Shown: positions 42,784 through 53,814 of the stretch, piece after piece
Layout: each line of letters starts with the position of its first letter
Numbering within the stretch: position 1 is the stretch's first letter
From: Lepidostoma basale
Taxonomy: Eukaryota > Arthropoda > Insecta > Trichoptera > Lepidostomatidae
DNA: 64,000 nt
Reading direction: 5' to 3'
NCBI GenBank assembly: GCA_022606425.2
Contig: JAHDVF020001468.1
Coordinates: 1,364,001-1,428,000 of the forward strand
The notes under the pieces: model-generated
Database searches by the model: none
What the model was told of the DNA's origin: nothing
Seen by the model: the letters and a program-made list of their open reading frames with translations, nothing else
Translations under genes and position numbers: made by a program

Positions 42784-42955
42784 GGGTACGGCCACGCCGG
42801 AGTGCCTGGATAGGAGTCAAGACACAGTTCGCTTGTAAAATCACGCCCTGTGGCGCGGAGCGTAGTGTAGCCGGTCCCATAGTGCGCCATACGTTGGTTC
42901 GCCGGGTGCTCATTTTGACTCCTACTCTGGCACTTCGGTGTGGCCGTACCCTGAC
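42784..42955. mobile_element. GGGTACGG MITE, copy 2
   Basis: Arms of about 38 bp: AGGGTACGGCCACGCCGGAG to AGGAGTCAA on the left, and on the right the inverse of AGGGTACGGCCACACCGAAG. The centre (CGTTGGTTCGCCGGGTGCTC) is shared, inverted, with copy 1 at 27119. Better preserved than copy 1. Confidence 0.85.
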
Positions 42956-44690
42956 GAGTCGCTTCTGTTGCTTTTTGGCATGACGTAATATCTCGTCATA
43001 CCCGGTTAGCGGGTTTAGGAGAGGTTAAGTTAATGGGTGATTGAGTTTCTAAACGCCACCCAACCGAGTTTAATATGCCTCAGGATTAATACACAATTAA
43101 GAGAATCAACTAGAGAGCTGTATAAGCCTTACACAATTACAACAGGACTGGCAAGAGTCAACCTTGATCCACACCGGAAGATATCAAAAGAAAAGCTGCC
43201 CAAAGCAATATTTATTATTTTTTCTCATTTCGTTTATCCGCAATTTTGTCTTTCTGACTTCACCTCCATTCTGTCTGGATAATCTGGGTTTTATTGTAGA
43301 TGAAATCTGTCTTATTTTTAAAGCGTTTTACGCGAGGGAAAATTTAATTTTGATACGAATTTTACTCTTGTCGTATTTATGTCTTGCGTCACTCACTTCA
43401 ATATTTACCTTCCATCCTTCTATCAGGAGAGCCCTTCAGCTAAATAGAATACTTGCCCTAAGATATTACACCCTATTGCGTCCTGTTAAATATATATTTG
43501 ATATTTTTTACAGATATTTTCTTACCTCCTTAATTTGTATTTTTTGTTCGTATCGCGTTCCAATTAAATGAATCGCTATTTTACTAATTGTGTTATAATT
43601 TCTCTTCAAATTTACATTTTCCCGCATCTCAAATTCATTACCATTAACATTTTGTGTATCAACATTTTTTGTTATTGTTTTATTTAGATTTGTTTACTTT
43701 ATTTATATTGAATTATTCATTTAGCAGTTTGTAAATTGTTGTTACTTAAAAAAAAAATCTTACCAATATGTTTCATTTTTTGCTTAATTTGTGAAAATTG
43801 AAACATTTTTTGTAACAGAAAGATATACGGAACCATATAAAAATTTTGTATCTTACAATATTTCATAATTATTGTTCTTTTCAAAGTCATGTGTTTACAG
43901 TTGAACGCTTTTAATTATTTATTATTCTTTCAATGTATAATAAACCCAGAGATTTTAAATTGAATTAAACAAACAAATACAACCTTTGTTTTTTTACTCC
44001 AATAATGTTTCGTTATACATTTTTTATTTATTCTTACTCGCTGCCACCTTTCCCAAACGTATTCATTTTGTTTTTCTCAAAATTTAATTAGCTTTGCTTT
44101 GCATATATTGCCTACTTTAATTATCAATGTCGGTACTTGCCCAGTAAATTGTTTTGTGTGAGTGGGAGTGAGTGTTTCAACCATAAACACAATTTCACTG
44201 AAATAAAATGTTCCGAGTACGTGCCCCCAACCGCGATCGCCACCAGGGAACAATGTATCTAAAGGCCTGCGGCGATGTTTCCATAATGCACTTGTGACGT
44301 CACTTTCCGTCATGGACGCTTGCGCCTAAGCCGATTGGGTATGCTAGACGGAGCGTGTCTCCCATTGAATCCGCGGAGAACATTCCGAGAAGACTCGCTC
44401 CTCGTCTCATGTTTCTTTCATGAACCGCACGCGACTCTGATATCCTATCATTTCTGGTTTTTTTTCGTTACAGCAGGAGAAAGTAAATGGATAATAACAA
44501 GGTTTACTGCCGGCGGATATACGTGCGCTCTTCGACAATACTAGTAATTTCATACACTGGTGCCGCATACTCACGTATTCGCGGGTTCAGTGCATCGCGC
44601 TTGGATTCGGCAAGGTGCCAAAAATAGTTTCCTAATGCGTGAAACAACTGTAATTGAATATTACAACAGTTTTAACATATTCTTTCACGC
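42956..44690. other. long single-copy stretch
   Basis: No gene supported. Frames at 43037-43571 are Phe/Ile/Leu-rich without a domain. The GC-richer stretch at about 44150-44630 has balanced composition and no relation to other repeats, so it could be host regulatory or intronic DNA. Nothing decisive is visible. Confidence 0.4.
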
Positions 44691-44699
44691 CTATCTATG

Positions 44700-44945
44700 G
44701 ATATTTATTTGTATTCTTCTTCTTTTAGATATTTGGTCTGTTCCTATAGTCAGGGTGACCTCTCTTGGGAGCTATCCCTCCATCTTTTTAGCGGTCTTCC
44801 GGGGGGGCGTATCAACAGGAATCTGATGGGCCACAACGTGTGCGATTCTGGAGGGATCAATCCTATGCACATGCGTATTCCAGTGTCTTCTGCGTTGTCC
44901 ATCCCATTTTATGATATCTTCCATTATTTATATGTAATAAAATTA
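44700..44945 (-). pseudogene. LINE-3 C-terminal fragment
   Basis: The minus strand reads EDIIKWDGQRRRHWNTHV, HRIDPSRIAHVVAHQIPVD, RKTAKKMEG, stop, LPREVTLTIG. It corresponds to VEDVVRWGRQRRRYW and MDPSRL of the family. It starts near 44935 and fades near 44720. Confidence 0.7.
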
Positions 44946-44999
44946 ATATGTTTCCTCGTTCGGATTAAAAAATAAATCTTCTTCATTGTTATAATTTTG

Positions 45000-45335
45000 A
45001 GGATTGGTCTGCAACAAGTTTCGCTCGTTCCCTCCACTCAGTATTGTCTTCAGTCAATATTTTCATCCATGTATAGCTACTCACCTGATCCATACAGCCG
45101 TCTCTTAGCCGGCCTCTACAGTTCATTCATTCACACATTCCCTCCACGATGGTAATAAGCAGGTCCGGGTGCTTGATGTAATGGCCTATCCAATTCGCTC
45201 GTTACTGGGCAATCCTTTAATCTTCGTAGTTTCAATCCTAGGGATTGGTTTGCAGCAAAGTCTTCAGTCTCGTCTTCCACTGCGCTCAGACTTCTGCAGC
45301 CCTCTTCAATTCGACATATGAGACGCTGTTCATGT
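45000..45335 (-). pseudogene. LINE C-terminal fragment, unassigned lineage
   Basis: The minus strand reads SYVELKRAAEV, then RANWIGHYIKHPDLLITIVE, RGRLRDGCMDQVSSYTWMK and ILTEDNTEWRERAKLVADQS. The 'WIGHYIKHP' and 'LLDQV..W..DR..WR' spacing is that of LINE C-terminal tails. A partial tandem duplication is visible: ADQS-like sequence occurs at both 45000-45025 and 45240-45260. Confidence 0.65.
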
Positions 45336-45417
45336 CCTCGCACACCTATTATAAACGCAAATAAAGTCAAGTGATTAAATAAATCAACGATTATACGAGT
45401 AAATTATGTTTTAACTA

Positions 45418-45600
45418 ATAATTAAATAAAACGATGTTTTTTCAGACCAGTCTGTCGATACCAGCGAGCCTGGCGAAACCGGTTGCTGTCTAAATAAAGA
45501 CAAAAGTGGAAGTAGTTAAAAAACATCGTTTTATTTAATTATTATTTAAAATGAACTTCCATCAAGAGATTTCAGTAAAATCATTTAATTATCTTATCTT
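45418..45600 (+). repeat. fold-back repeat C with hammerhead-like core
   Basis: Arms AATTAAATAAAACGATGTTT (45418) and its inverse (to about 45545) enclose CTGTCGA (45452-45458), T, stem CCAG/CTGG, GAAAC (45475-45479), CGGTTGCTGTC and AAATAAAGACAAAAGTGGAA. The tail segment ATCAAGAGATTTCAGTAAAA at 45562 is shared with 3440 and, inverted, 23770. Confidence 0.75.
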
Positions 45601-45761
45601 TTAACGTTTGATTTAAAATACTGATAATATTTCACAATTTTTATTTATTATGTCAGAGTCAATTGTTACACCTGATTATGCCAACAGCTGTTGCGTCAAT
45701 TTTATTAGAATTATATAAATAAATAATAATCTTAATTGATGTTTAACAACAGTGTTTTACA

Positions 45762-45914
45762 AGGATTAATTGTATATCAATAGAGACGAAGATGTAAATT
45801 GTTTTTCTGGAAACAGAATGTGGTGGCCGAGGCGCTTACAGGACTTATGACCTGTCATTTGCTGGGTTGAGCGATCGCTTTATGTTTAACAACCTTCCCC
45901 ATTCCGCCCTTCTT
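45762..45914 (+). repeat. repeat B, truncated copy with 13-bp target duplication
   Basis: ACAGTGTTTTACA occurs at 45749-45761 and 45915-45927. The 153 bp between them start AGGATTAATTGTATATCAAT and end ATTCCGCCCTTCTT. A 13-bp duplication and variable 5' ends compared with 24040 suggest retroposition, although no A-rich tail is present. Confidence 0.85.
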
Positions 45915-46000
45915 ACAGTGTTTTACATTAATCAGTTAATCATGTAAGTAAGATTTAAGTTTCGTAGTATTTCCGACATAGCAATGGATTATCTAACATA

Positions 46001-47174
46001 TATATGAGGCAGTCAAAGCAAAAGTGGACTAACCCCACCTACCATAGATTTGAGTAATGGCGCATTTTAGAAATTGTCAAATTTAATCTCTTTTTGTTAC
46101 GTAAATTTTACAACAAATACTAATTGTAAAGAAAGATTCTTGGTAAAAAAGATAAGTAAATTTTAATGTAGATCCGTTTTTGTCCAAAAAATTAATAAAT
46201 ACCTCTTTTTTGGTGGCTTGGTCCACTATTGCGTTGAAGTGTTTTTATGTTTAGTCCATTTTTTTTATTAGGATAGAAGAAAATTGAAATGAAATTTAAG
46301 GTATATAGAAAATATATCTATTATAATTTTAATCCCTTTCGGAATCAGACACGTCTATTACATCTGACTGAATATTATTGGTCTTCAAATTGTTATAAAA
46401 ATGGTGGAAAATTGGCGGTACGAAGTCAAGAAGGAAATTAAATCCTTCTTCTTCATCGCTGTGATAGTATTTCCTTGTGGATACAATGCATCAGTAGTGA
46501 TTGAGACTGACAATCTTTTTGAAATATCCACTATGGAGAAAATTACTTCAATGTTGTTTGAGTATTTGAAATATATTTTAAATGGTTCGGTTTTTGTATT
46601 TATTCAACCATTGTATTTTCAACCACTCTATTTTAGATCCATCAAGTGAGACCTTTCTATTAACTCTGTTACTCTCCAATTTAACTGTTGAATAAAAATT
46701 ATCCCTTTCCATTGAGATTATTTTAAATGGATTACTTTTCCTGGCTGAATGTATTCAATCCAGTGTTCCGGATTGTAAATATCTCGAAAAAATCTTTTTG
46801 TTTTTCAATTAAACCAAAATCCTAATCACATGGTAAATAGGAATGACCACTCACTAAAAATTGTGGTCAATGTCATTCACCACATAATCAGAATTGGACA
46901 CAATATACTCGCATAATGAAGCAAGCTTAAATGAACTTCATTTTCGGCACTAATACTTTGGACTAACCATCATAGTCCATTTTTGCATTGAGAATATTTT
47001 TAAATATTTAAATGCAAAAACAAAAAAAAACACTCCCATCTAAAGAATATTGTTGGAACTAAGTTTAGTCCGTTTTTGAATCAAAGAAACACTTGTTTTA
47101 GACACATTCCCATAGTTAACTCAATATTGGCCATCATGTGGGTTAGTCCACTTTTCCTTTGACTGCCTCATATA
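46001..47174. mobile_element. 1.17-kb DNA transposon with internal copies of its terminal motif
   Basis: The 34-bp ends match inversely at 33 positions (left TATATGAGGCAGTCAAAGCA then AAAGTGGACTAACC). The inner part of the end (GTGGACTAAC, or TTAGTCCA in reverse) recurs inside: GGTCCACTA at 46220, TTAGTCCATT at 46251, GGACTAACC at 46960, ATAGTCCATTTTTG at 46973, TTAGTCCGTTTTTG at 47064. Such subterminal repeats are normally transposase-binding sites. One plus frame (46401-46649, 82 residues, starting MVENWRYEVKKEIK) has no motif I recognise. Superfamily unknown; TA-rich borders. Confidence 0.85.
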
Positions 47175-48035
47175 AGGTATATGTAAAAATGTTACGCATA
47201 TGTATTACGCATATATACGCATAGTTTTATTTTACATTGCAGGTACGGCAACAAGGTTGTGTTTTTCAAGCAATTCGTACAAAATATAATTTGATTGGCG
47301 ACCCTGTAAGCCGCATAAAGTTAACTGACGAAAGCGATTTAATTTCCCCGGTATTCTTGGGGTTGTATTTAGAATTTCGGCATTCCTTACCTTGGGCATA
47401 CAACACGCTGTGCTCCGTTATTTACCGAAGAACGTATGCAAACACTAAATTTCAATAGTGCCTTAAACAGGTAGCACGTAAATGAATGTAATTCAATCAT
47501 CTGGCATAATTAAGATTACGAATGCCTCGTGCTCCCGCCCCCGTCCTGCCCCGGGCCGCCCCCGCCCCCGCCCCCGCCCTAGCAGTCCTCACAAAGGGCC
47601 GCTGTATTCGGTGTAATTTGTTTCGAATTTTCCGCCTGCCAGCACTCTGCTTAATGTCTATTGTCTGTCTCCGCCACTGAGAGATGAATTTTAATTTGAT
47701 TCATAAACTTTAAAATGAATTATATTCACACACTGACTGACTGCTTAGCGATTAGTATGAAAGGTATAGCGGGGTTTAATGCTATTTTGTCTCCACCCCT
47801 AAAATTAACGCTTCTGTGTTAGTACTTTTGATATGTTGACTATTAATGTATTCCCTCCGGGGTTTAACAGCTCAGAAAGTTCTCGCGACGTTTCGTATTA
47901 TATATTGTTTCTTCGTTTCGATTCGTATATAATTCATAACATTTCTAATTTCGAGTTTCTTTGTCATTTTCGTATATTGTTACGATTTATCATACTGAAC
48001 ATTTGGTATTAAGGAGTACCAGGAATATTTTTGAC
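47175..48035. other. single-copy sequence with a GC-rich run
   Basis: A plus frame at 47237-47458 follows an acceptor-like TTTTACATTGCAG ending at 47241, but no donor or homology supports an exon. A low-complexity GC run (CCGCCCCCGCCCCCGCCCCC) lies at 47558-47580. Confidence 0.4.
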
Positions 48036-48047
48036 TGAATACCTATA

Positions 48048-48415
48048 ATGACATATGGAATAAAAACGAGAGCTGACACCATCAGAACAAAAAATCTCCT
48101 AAGAACCACAGAAATGAAGACTCTCCGATCTGTTGCGGGAACGACACTCCGAGACAGAATAAGAAATTATGAAATAAGAAAGATCTGCAATGTAGAAGAT
48201 GTCGTGCGATGGGGAAGACTGAGAAGACGCTACTGGAGAGATCATGTGGAAAGAGCATGTTCTGAAAGAGTGATAATTATAGCCGCAAATAAAGTACCAA
48301 CAGGAAATCGACCTGCAGGAAGACCACCTAAAAGATGGCGAGACAGTTGGACTTCGCATCCCAGGAACAGGCTCCGAGAAATAACAGGACACAGTCCTAA
48401 ATAAAGCAGAAGATG
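48048..48415 (+). pseudogene. LINE-3 C-terminal fragment, open frame
   Basis: 118 residues without a stop: MTYGIKTRADTIRTKNLLRT, TEMKTLRSVAGTTLRDRIRN, YEIRKICNVEDVVRWGRLRR, RYWRDHVERACSERVI, RPAGRPPKRWRDSWTS, ending near ITGHSPK. The 3' end carries a GAAGATGAAGAAGAGG tail. This is the longest and least damaged member of the lineage in the window; the part before MTYGIKTRADT (reverse transcriptase) is absent. Confidence 0.88.
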
Positions 48416-48454
48416 AAGAAGAGGAATATTTTTATTTTACCCTTGTTTAACTAA

Positions 48455-49086
48455 CTAACTAACTAACTAACTTAACATCACGCCGTCTCCCCGAAGGGGT
48501 TGGCAGAAAGAATGGACTGCCACACTTTTCTTTCCTGATTTTATTTTATTTCTCTCGCTTCCTCAACATTCATACATCTGACTCGTGCCACGTTTTCCTC
48601 GGTCTTCCTCTATTTCTGGTTCCATTTACATCATTAACATATAATTTTTTTACCATTCTTTCTTCATTCATTCTTTCCATATGTCCAAACCATCTTAATG
48701 ATCCTTTCATTATTTTGTTCGTGACACCATCATTCGCACCGCATTCACTTCTTATATTTTCATTCGACACTCTATCGTACACAGAGTATCCACACATTCG
48801 TCTAAGAGATCTCATGTCTACTGCATTTATTCTTCTTTTGCCAGTTCCATGCTTCGCTTCCATACATAAGGGTCGGTAGAAGAACACCATTGTGCACTGC
48901 CATTCTAGCTTTTTTGGATAGGTTTTTGTTTGCGATGACAACTTTAAGTGCACCATTCACTTTGTTGCCTGCTCCAACCCTTCTTTCAATATCCCTCTCC
49001 ACTCGCCCATCTCTTGTAAACATACTACCTAAATACCCGAACTCAACTACTTGCTCCAAATTTTCACCATTCACGCTAATGTTACA
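48455..49086 (-). mobile_element. RTE-1a LINE, 5'-truncated insertion with target duplication
   Basis: CTTGTTTAACTAA occurs at about 48442-48454 and 49087-49099, and TTAC precedes each copy. The minus strand begins at NISVNGENLEQVVEFGYLG, then [92 protein letters not shown], followed by a deletion of about 75 bp and the 3' end. A frame change in KKDESRIN (written KKNKCSR) separates two frames. The (GTTA)n tail merges with the duplicated target. Confidence 0.88.
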
Positions 49087-49114
49087 CTTGTTTAACTAAA
49101 TATATATAATGACC

Positions 49115-49276
49115 TACGAATCTTATGAGAAACGCATGACACGATTTACTCGTATATCACGAATGTTGAGGAAATGAGAGAAGTACTCGTATGTCAGGAG
49201 TGAACTGTATAGCAGTCCATTCATTCTAACTAACCCTTCGGCGAGACAGCGTGGTGGTTTATTAGTTAGTTAGTTA
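49115..49276 (+). pseudogene. RTE-1a LINE, 3'-terminal remnant
   Basis: Recognisable from GAGAAACGCATGACACGATT through GAATGTTGAGGAAATGAGAG to TTCGGCGAGACAGCGTGGTG and TTAGTTAGTTAGTT. No frame survives. Confidence 0.7.
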
Positions 49277-49738
49277 CCCATGTACTTAATTGTTTTCTCA
49301 CCATTCTGTCAAGTTATCGACCGTGAATCAATTGCTGAATAATCCTTCTTATTATCAACTGTATGAAATAGCTTCCCTTAGAAGCTGGTCCATTCAATAA
49401 CATTTCGGAACAACGACATTCTACGATTCAACGATATCAATATTTTTGATAAGAATTTTTTATACCATCAGAGTACATGGCATATTTTTTAACTACTAGC
49501 AGAATTAGAAATCGAATTGTGAATTCTTCTCAGCCGTAAGGCCCTAACATACTGACTCAGATAGTGTTTGGCCCCATATTTGGGATGGAATGATTTTTCA
49601 CGAATATTCCCAGATATTCTCAATTTTTAGACTACCGACGTTACGTTTTGATAATATTACATAATTACATCATCAGTAGGCTTGTCATTTGTTTTAAAAC
49701 GACGACCAGGCTCATCAATAGGCTTGTCATTTGTTTTT
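49277..49738. other. no gene seen
   Basis: AT-rich. A local direct repeat (CATCAGTAGGCTTGTCATTT and CATCAATAGGCTTGTCATTT) sits at 49672-49692 and 49714-49734, just before the SINE. Confidence 0.45.
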
Positions 49739-49740
49739 AC

Positions 49741-49990
49741 CGACGACCTTCGTGGCAGAGTGGTAACGAGCTCTGACTTCCATGCCGAAGGTTCTGGGTT
49801 CGATTCCCGGCGATGGCAGTGTGATTGTCACACTGTTTTTGGTCTGGTGTAGAATTCACGTGACAATAAAATGGCGATAGATTGGCTACCTATCACATGT
49901 CACGAGAATCAATATATTATAATAGCTAAAAAATAAAAATTGTATACAGTTATTGGGTCCAAACGACCTGTTGTGTACATAAAAAAAAAA
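49741..49990 (+). repeat. tRNA-derived SINE (3' type 2)
   Basis: CGACCTTCGTGGCAGAGTGG, B box GGGTTCGATTCCCGG (49797-49811), TTCACGTGACAATAAAATGG, CCTATCACATGTCACGAGAA, then GTTATTGGGTCCAAACGACC and a run of A at 49980-49994. The tRNA-like head is one of the best preserved in the window. Confidence 0.88.
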
Positions 49991-49994
49991 AAAA

Positions 49995-50940
49995 CTAGGT
50001 TCTCAAAGTGGGCAATAACGCCCCCTTGTGGGCGTTTGAGACATTCAGGGGGGCAGAGTAGAAGACCCAGAAAAAATAGAGAGCGTGGGCAGATAAAAAA
50101 ATATAGTCTAAAAAGACAAAAAAAAAAACACGCTAATCACGCAGGTACTAATAATGCAAATTAAACTTAAATATTAGTTTATTTTGTTATTGTATGTATT
50201 GTAATCATTTTCCCTTTTTTAATAACTTTTATGGGAGGGGGGCGTTGAACGTTTATTTTTCTTGTAAAGGGGGCGGTGGTCCAAAAAAGATTGGAAACCT
50301 ATGTTTTAAAAACTAAACAAATGATGTTCAAAATATCATTAATATCTTACTATTCTGGGGGTACTCTTTTTGTTTAAATTTTCTAGCCACGTGTTTCATA
50401 CTTCAACTAATACTAATTATTTCCGGGCTATCAAACTTCGCCATAAAACTGGGTACTTATCCCACAAATCTCAACAACAACAAAAAATCACCTTGTAACA
50501 TAATCATCATTTTAGCAGAGCTTATAAATCTAATAGTTCAATTTTATCCATCCTAAAAAAACATCCAGCATATTTTACAAGTACCAGAGAGCATATGCGA
50601 TTGTGAAGTTTAAACAGGCGAGATTTCAATTAGCCTCTCTAGTGGGAGCGGGTGGGGTGGGAGGGGGCACTTGATCAGGAATGTTTTGGCTCGACGCGGC
50701 ACGAAAGCCTTTTTATCAATCACACTTGACGGATATCCGCTCGACCTGAAAAGTGGCATCTTCCCCTTCGGCCCCGCCCACCCCCTCTCCGCACTCCAGG
50801 TCTTCTGTTAAATTTGATTTTTAAATGCACCGAAAAGCAATCTATTGAGTACACTTTTATTCGATTTTATTCTGTGTATTTTACTATTTGAGCATTTTCT
50901 TATAATACATTACATTAGTGAAATATAGTTTAAAATTGTT
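49995..50940. other. no gene seen
   Basis: AT-rich with a GC-rich block at 50640-50810 (GGGTGGGGTGGGAGGGGGCA). The latter has no repeat partner here. No coding support. Confidence 0.4.
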
Positions 50941-50943
50941 AAC

Positions 50944-51233
50944 TTCTTCTTCTTCTTCACTTTTGGTAGACTCGGGAGTCTGTTATTTCAGGCGGGTCCT
51001 CTTGAGACGCTGAACTCCAGCTTTTTCTCCACCGTTTCGGGGGTCTTCCTGGTCGGCGTTGTCCGTTTGGTGTTCCATGGAGAGCTATGTGTGGTATCCT
51101 ATTTGAACTCATTCTTTCTACATGTTGATGCCAGTATCGTCGTCTTTGAAGTCCCCATCTGACCACATCTTCGACCTCGCAGATTTCTCAGATTGCTATA
51201 TTCCTAACTCGATCACGTAGGGTCTTGCCAGCT
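50944..51233 (-). mobile_element. LINE-3, 5'-truncated insertion with target duplication
   Basis: ATTGTTAAC occurs at 50935-50943 and 51234-51242. The minus strand reads LTIAGKTLRDRVRNIAI, stop, EICEVEDVVRWGLQRRRYWH, QHVERMSSNRIPHIALHG, RRPGRPPKRWRKSWSSASQE, DPPEITDSRVYQK, stop, and a (GAA)n tail (TTCTTCTTCTTC on the plus strand at 50943). One internal stop. Confidence 0.88.
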
Positions 51234-51279
51234 ATTGTTAACATGTACGTTAATTGTTAAATGTGCGATATGACATGGC

Positions 51280-51769
51280 TGAAGCAAAGATGGCAGTGCA
51301 CAATGGAGTTCTAGTCCCGACCCTTATGTATGGAAGTGAAGCTTGGAGTTGACAGAAGAAGGATGAAAGTAGGATAAATGCCGTAGAAATGAGGTCACTA
51401 AGAAGAATGTGCGGAAAAATAACGTATGATAGATAACCTAATGGTGAAGTAAGAAAGGAATCTTAGGCGAATGAATGCGTTTGGGCATATGGAACGAATG
51501 GATGAGGGAAGAATGGTTAAAAAGATATATACAATTAGTGTGAATGGGAAAAGAAGTCGAGGAAGGCCAAGGAAGACATGGCATGACCAAATTAATCAAT
51601 TACTGAAAGGCGGCCATGTTCGGAGTAGGAACAATCGACGAGCGTGCATGTCACGATGTGTGAATTTAGAAGAGGCGCGAGAATTATGTCAGGATAGAAC
51701 AATGTGGCGATCCATCCTCTCTGCCTACCCCTCCGGCGAAACGAACTGATGGTTAGTTAGTTAGTTGAC
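51280..51769 (+). pseudogene. RTE-1b LINE, C-terminal fragment
   Basis: Starts at AEAKMAVHNGVLVPTLMYGS; TGA replaces a Trp codon in EAWSWQKK; a deletion removes the segment before the methionine at 51471. The open frame 51471-51749 gives MNAFGHMERMDEGRMVKKIY, KRSRGRPRKTWHDQINQLLK, GGHVRSRNNRRACMSRC and SILSAYPSGETN. The tail is GTTAGTTAGTT. Confidence 0.87.
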
Positions 51770-51824
51770 ATATGTTAATTTATTGTTTCTTGAACACTGA
51801 ATAACTTAACTTGTATAACTCCAT

Positions 51825-52095
51825 ATTAAATTATTAATACGAATGAAAATATCGGTTTTCTAGAAGTTTTATTATAATTTATAGAAATGAGATGTTTCAC
51901 CTTTCGAAGGCATTGTCAAATGTCTTGCTGATTTTTTTGATATTCATGTTCACACATTATATTCATACATTTTAAACTGATGTTCATATCGTTATCCCAG
52001 TGATGAAGGTGTAAAATCTTCAAAACATGCCGAGAAAAATAAACACTAAACGGAAAAAACTGTTTTTTATTCATAAAAAATACATAAAATTTTAC
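51825..52095 (+). repeat. family D arm plus hammerhead-like repeat
   Basis: 51829-51900 is a family D arm (TACGAATGAAAATATCGGTT, TTCTAGAAGTTTTATTAT). 51985-52045 has the 63080-type head (CATATCGTTATCCC), AGTGATGA, extra G, AAGG hairpin side, and CAAAACATGCCGAG where GAAACATGTCGAG is expected. The end TTTTTATTCATAAAAAATAC also resembles 63160. Confidence 0.6.
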
Positions 52096-52740
52096 CTCGA
52101 ATTTTTTTTTTAATCACTTTAAAATTAAAACATAAGTAAAATAATGATAAGAATTATATTCCACGCCGAAAATGGCGTCGTTGATGACGTCACCGATGTT
52201 TTTTAAATGTGGTTTTATCTGTATTAACATAACGTATTTTTACGTTTTCAAAATTAGAATGAGCAAAAAAATATGTTGTACAATTTCAATTATTTACAAT
52301 TTGATTACTCGAAAGCTGATAGTGACAATTGTCTAACAGTTTTTTAAATAATTATTTACATCTCAGGCATATCCGTATCTAGTGGTTACCTCTGCGGACG
52401 ACGTTTCGGAGATCATTGCAGTATCCATACGGATTGATATGTGAAATGATATGTGATGTAAGCTAAGCTTTATCCGTGCCCCCGGCAATGTCAAAGTCAA
52501 TAACATGCTGTAATCATGTCAATTTAACATCCCACATCCGTTTAATATCCATACGTATTATACAATATATTATGCTGCAATTCTTGTTATTAGAATCATA
52601 ACACGAAGGCAATACATTTGGTGAACATAACAAATATTTTTTCTTTTTCTTCTATGTTAGCCATTCTTTGTGTTGTATATGTTTTATTTGTCTTTTTTCT
52701 TTTTTATATACTTTGTTTATACAACAATAACTTTTAAAAA
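52096..52740. other. no gene seen
   Basis: AT-rich single-copy DNA. No coding frame supported. Confidence 0.4.
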
Positions 52741-52744
52741 TATT

Positions 52745-52885
52745 AAAATTATATATCAGACATGTTTCGGATAACCGTTCCTTCCTCAGTGATATAAAGA
52801 TACATATTTAAAATATTATAAATATGTATCTTTATAATATCACTGAGGAAGGACCGGTTGTCCGAAACATTTCTGATATGTCATA
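52745..52885. repeat. fold-back element with hammerhead-like cores in both arms
   Basis: Two inverted arms of about 55 bp around a loop TTTAAAATATTATAAA. Minus arm: stem I TATATCA/TGATATA (plus 52790-52796 and 52752-52758), CTGAGGA (52789-52783), an extra A, GGA/TCC hairpin, GAAAC (52768-52764), ATGTC. Plus arm: ATATCA/TGATAT (52837-52842, 52874-52879), CTGAGGA (52843-52849), an extra A, GGAC/GTCC with loop CGGTT, GAAAC (52864-52868), ATTTC. The minus arm has every conserved base of a hammerhead core, plus one extra base before stem II. Confidence 0.75.
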
Positions 52886-52887
52886 TT

Positions 52888-53227
<340 letters not shown>

Positions 53228-53254
53228 ATTTTTTTAATGTTAGTGGTGTTGTAT

Positions 53255-53673
53255 AAATAAGTATAATAAATGCAGTAGAAATGAGATCTCTTATACGAAT
53301 ACTCTGTGTAGATAGAGTGTCGAATGAAAATATAAAAAGTGAATGCGGTGCGAATGATGGTGTTATGAACAAAATAATGAAAGGATCATTAAGATGGTTT
53401 GGACATATGGAAAGAATGAATCAAGAAAGAATTGTAAAAAAAATATATGTTAACGATATAAATGGAACCAGAAATAGAAGAAGACCGAGGAATGTGGCAC
53501 GATCAAATAAATCAATTATCGAATTTCGGCCTTGTGAGGAGTCGGAGAAATTGACGGGCGTGCATGACACGATATATGAATGTTAAGGAATCGAGAGAAA
53601 TATGTCAGGAATGAAAAGTGTGGCAGTCCATTCTTTCTGCCAACCCCTTCGGCGTGAGGGTTAGTTAGTTAGT
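53255..53673 (+). pseudogene. RTE-1a LINE, C-terminal fragment
   Basis: Starts at [13 protein letters not shown]. The frame 53281-53586 gives [40 protein letters not shown] and TRNRRRPRN, then shifts (an AAAAC loss) so that the rest reads out of frame. Later DNA phrases (GACACGATATATGAATG, AAAGTGTGGCAGTCCATTCT) are intact to GTTAGTTAGTTAGTT. Confidence 0.83.
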
Positions 53674-53814
53674 TCGTGTTGTATATACAAAGTATATTAA
53701 AAAGAAAAAGACAAACATTTTTTTTCAGTCGTAAACATGATATGACGCTACTTTCCTTCACAAACAATAGGTTAATGTGGTTTGCATTGCAAAAAAGTCT
53801 AATTAAATTAATGT

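Noticed and set aside
43037..43571. 135-codon Phe/Leu/Ile-rich frame
   Set aside because: No start context, domain or codon bias; composition fits random AT-rich DNA.
47237..47458. Possible exon after TTTTACATTGCAG
   Set aside because: No donor site at a sensible distance and no recognisable protein; weaker than the candidate at 36736.
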